Below, piece after piece: positions 6,926 through 7,712 of a DNA stretch of 7,712 nt. The notes under the pieces are model-generated. The model made no database searches. It had not been told where the DNA came from and was given only the letters and a program-made list of their open reading frames with translations. The DNA comes from an uncultured Bacteroidales bacterium. Lineage in GTDB: Bacteria; Bacteroidota; Bacteroidia; Bacteroidales; Muribaculaceae. How positions within the stretch are numbered: position 1 is the first letter of the stretch; each line of letters opens with the position of its first letter. The translations under genes and the position numbers were made by a program. Where the stretch lies: positions 1 to 7,712 of the forward strand of contig URZM01000105.1 of assembly GCA_900552315.1 (NCBI GenBank). The letters run 5' to 3'.

Positions 6926-7647
6926 ACCGACCCGCTGACCTCTCCAAGGAGCAGCGACTCCGCTACAGCCGCAATCTTCTACTGCCGGAAATCGGCAAGG
7001 AGGGACAGCGGCGTCTGCTTGATTCCCGCGTGCTTATAGTGGGGACGGGAGCCCTTGGGTCAATCGCGGCCATGTATCTCGCCGCCTCCGGCGTAGGGCA
7101 CATCACCCTGGCCGACTATGACACCGTGGACATCTCCAACCTGCAACGCCAGCTGTCCTTCTCCACCGCAGACTGCGGCTCCATGAAAGTAGACGCAGCC
7201 CGCAGCCGCATGGCATCCATCAATCCGGATGTGACGGTGGACGTATTCGCAAGGATGATAACCGGAGAAAACGCGCATGGCCTGTTTTCCGGGCACGACC
7301 TCGTTATAGAGGGGTCAGACAACCCAGCCACCAAATACCTTGTCACCGACACCTGCGCCGAGCTGCAGATTCCCTGCGTGCTCGGAGGCGTGACACAATT
7401 CCAGGGGCAGGTAATGAGCTGGGCCCCGGGACACCCCACATACCGCGACCTCTTCCCGGAACAGGCCGAAGCCGGAGGATACACCCCTTGCAGCCTCGGT
7501 GGCGTCCTCGGGCCTTTGCCCGGAGTGATAGCGTCCACCCAGGCATGCGAGGCAGTCAAGATACTCACCGGAGCGGGCACACCCCTTTACGGCAAACTCT
7601 TCATGGTCGATATGCTGAACCCCTCCGCCACAGTCCTGGACCTCTGA
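6922..7647 (+). CDS. E1-like ThiF/MoeB/HesA-family adenylyltransferase, short form
   Basis: Cytoplasmic ATP-dependent activating enzyme. Relatives adenylate the C-terminal glycine of ubiquitin-like sulfur carriers such as ThiS or MoaD. I use the ATG at 6922, giving 241 residues and a normal family start (LRYSRNLLLPEIGKEGQRRL). The ATP-binding Rossmann motif is VLIVGTGALGS (G41, G43, G46). D65 and D67, NLQRQ with R76, K89 and GSDN with D133 match the adenylation site. C190 in PCSLGGVLGPLPG corresponds to the conserved cysteine before the GVxGP segment. The zinc site is absent: the usual CYRCLFP reads TYRDLFP (T173, D176), and the protein stops before the C-terminal CxxC. Other short HesA-like proteins in anaerobes share this, as far as I recall. 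No ThiS/MoaD-like partner is in the window. It overlaps the aminotransferase stop by 4 bases (ATGA), so it belongs to the same transcript. Whether it serves thiamine, sulfur or polysaccharide metabolism cannot be told. Confidence 0.88.
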   Translation: MNRPADLSKEQRLRYSRNLLLPEIGKEGQRRLLDSRVLIVGTGALGSIAAMYLAASGVGHITLADYDTVDISNLQRQLSFSTADCGSMKVDAARSRMASINPDVTVDVFARMITGENAHGLFSGHDLVIEGSDNPATKYLVTDTCAELQIPCVLGGVTQFQGQVMSWAPGHPTYRDLFPEQAEAGGYTPCSLGGVLGPLPGVIASTQACEAVKILTGAGTPLYGKLFMVDMLNPSATVLDL

Positions 7648-7712
7648 CAAGGCTTGCCTCTGGCACAGGCTGCAATGATACCGGTTATCGACAGACCTCA
7701 AACATCACCGGG
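7648..7712 (+). other. Short tail after the E1-like gene, no clear feature
   Basis: Sixty-five bases to the window edge. No convincing terminator hairpin with a T-run is present. The best inverted pair, GCCT...AGGC around 7655-7669, has only four base pairs. An ATG at 7675 opens a frame (MIPVIDRPQTSP) that runs off the right edge. It could start another gene, but 12 codons are too few to judge. Confidence 0.3.

Noticed and set aside
7655..7669. Terminator hairpin after the E1-like gene
   Set aside because: The stem has only four pairs (GCCT/AGGC) and no T-run follows.

Overview
The window looks like part of an exopolysaccharide or capsule locus from a member of the Bacteroidota, most likely order Bacteroidales. 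A Muribaculaceae-like organism is a guess. The reasons are a base composition in the mid-50s % GC by eye, frequent use of ATA for isoleucine, A-rich rather than strongly Shine-Dalgarno-like gene starts, and close resemblance of the kinase and aminotransferase to proteins I associate with Bacteroidales capsule loci. No database search was possible, so the taxonomy is an inference.

All seven genes lie on the + strand and are packed like one transcription unit. From left to right: the C-terminal part of a Wzc-type polysaccharide co-polymerase and tyrosine autokinase (enters from the left edge, ends at 1839); UDP-glucose 6-dehydrogenase ugd (1874-3217); rmlA (3225-4103); rmlC (4103-4681); rmlB (4668-5762); an EpsN/PglE-like DegT-family sugar aminotransferase (5759-6925); and a short E1-like ThiF/MoeB/HesA adenylyltransferase (6922-7647). 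The largest gap is 34 bases (1840-1873). Four of the six junctions overlap, by 1, 14, 4 and 4 bases, which suggests coupled translation. I see no internal promoter, no terminator, and no RNA gene, mobile element or CRISPR array. The last 65 bases hold at most the start of another frame.

Working together: Ugd supplies UDP-glucuronate. RmlA and RmlB turn glucose-1-phosphate into dTDP-4-keto-6-deoxyglucose, which RmlC epimerises. The aminotransferase would make a 4-amino-6-deoxy sugar, on either a dTDP or a UDP carrier. The kinase would control chain length and export, and perhaps Ugd activity. Two things do not fit a plain rhamnose cassette. There is no rmlD, even though rmlC and rmlB directly overlap at the place where it often sits. 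The final gene is an E1-like activating enzyme, translationally coupled to the aminotransferase, with the usual zinc-binding cysteines missing. That E1-like gene is the least explained part of the window. It could be a new sugar- or carrier-modifying step, or simply a thiamine/cofactor gene placed next to the locus.
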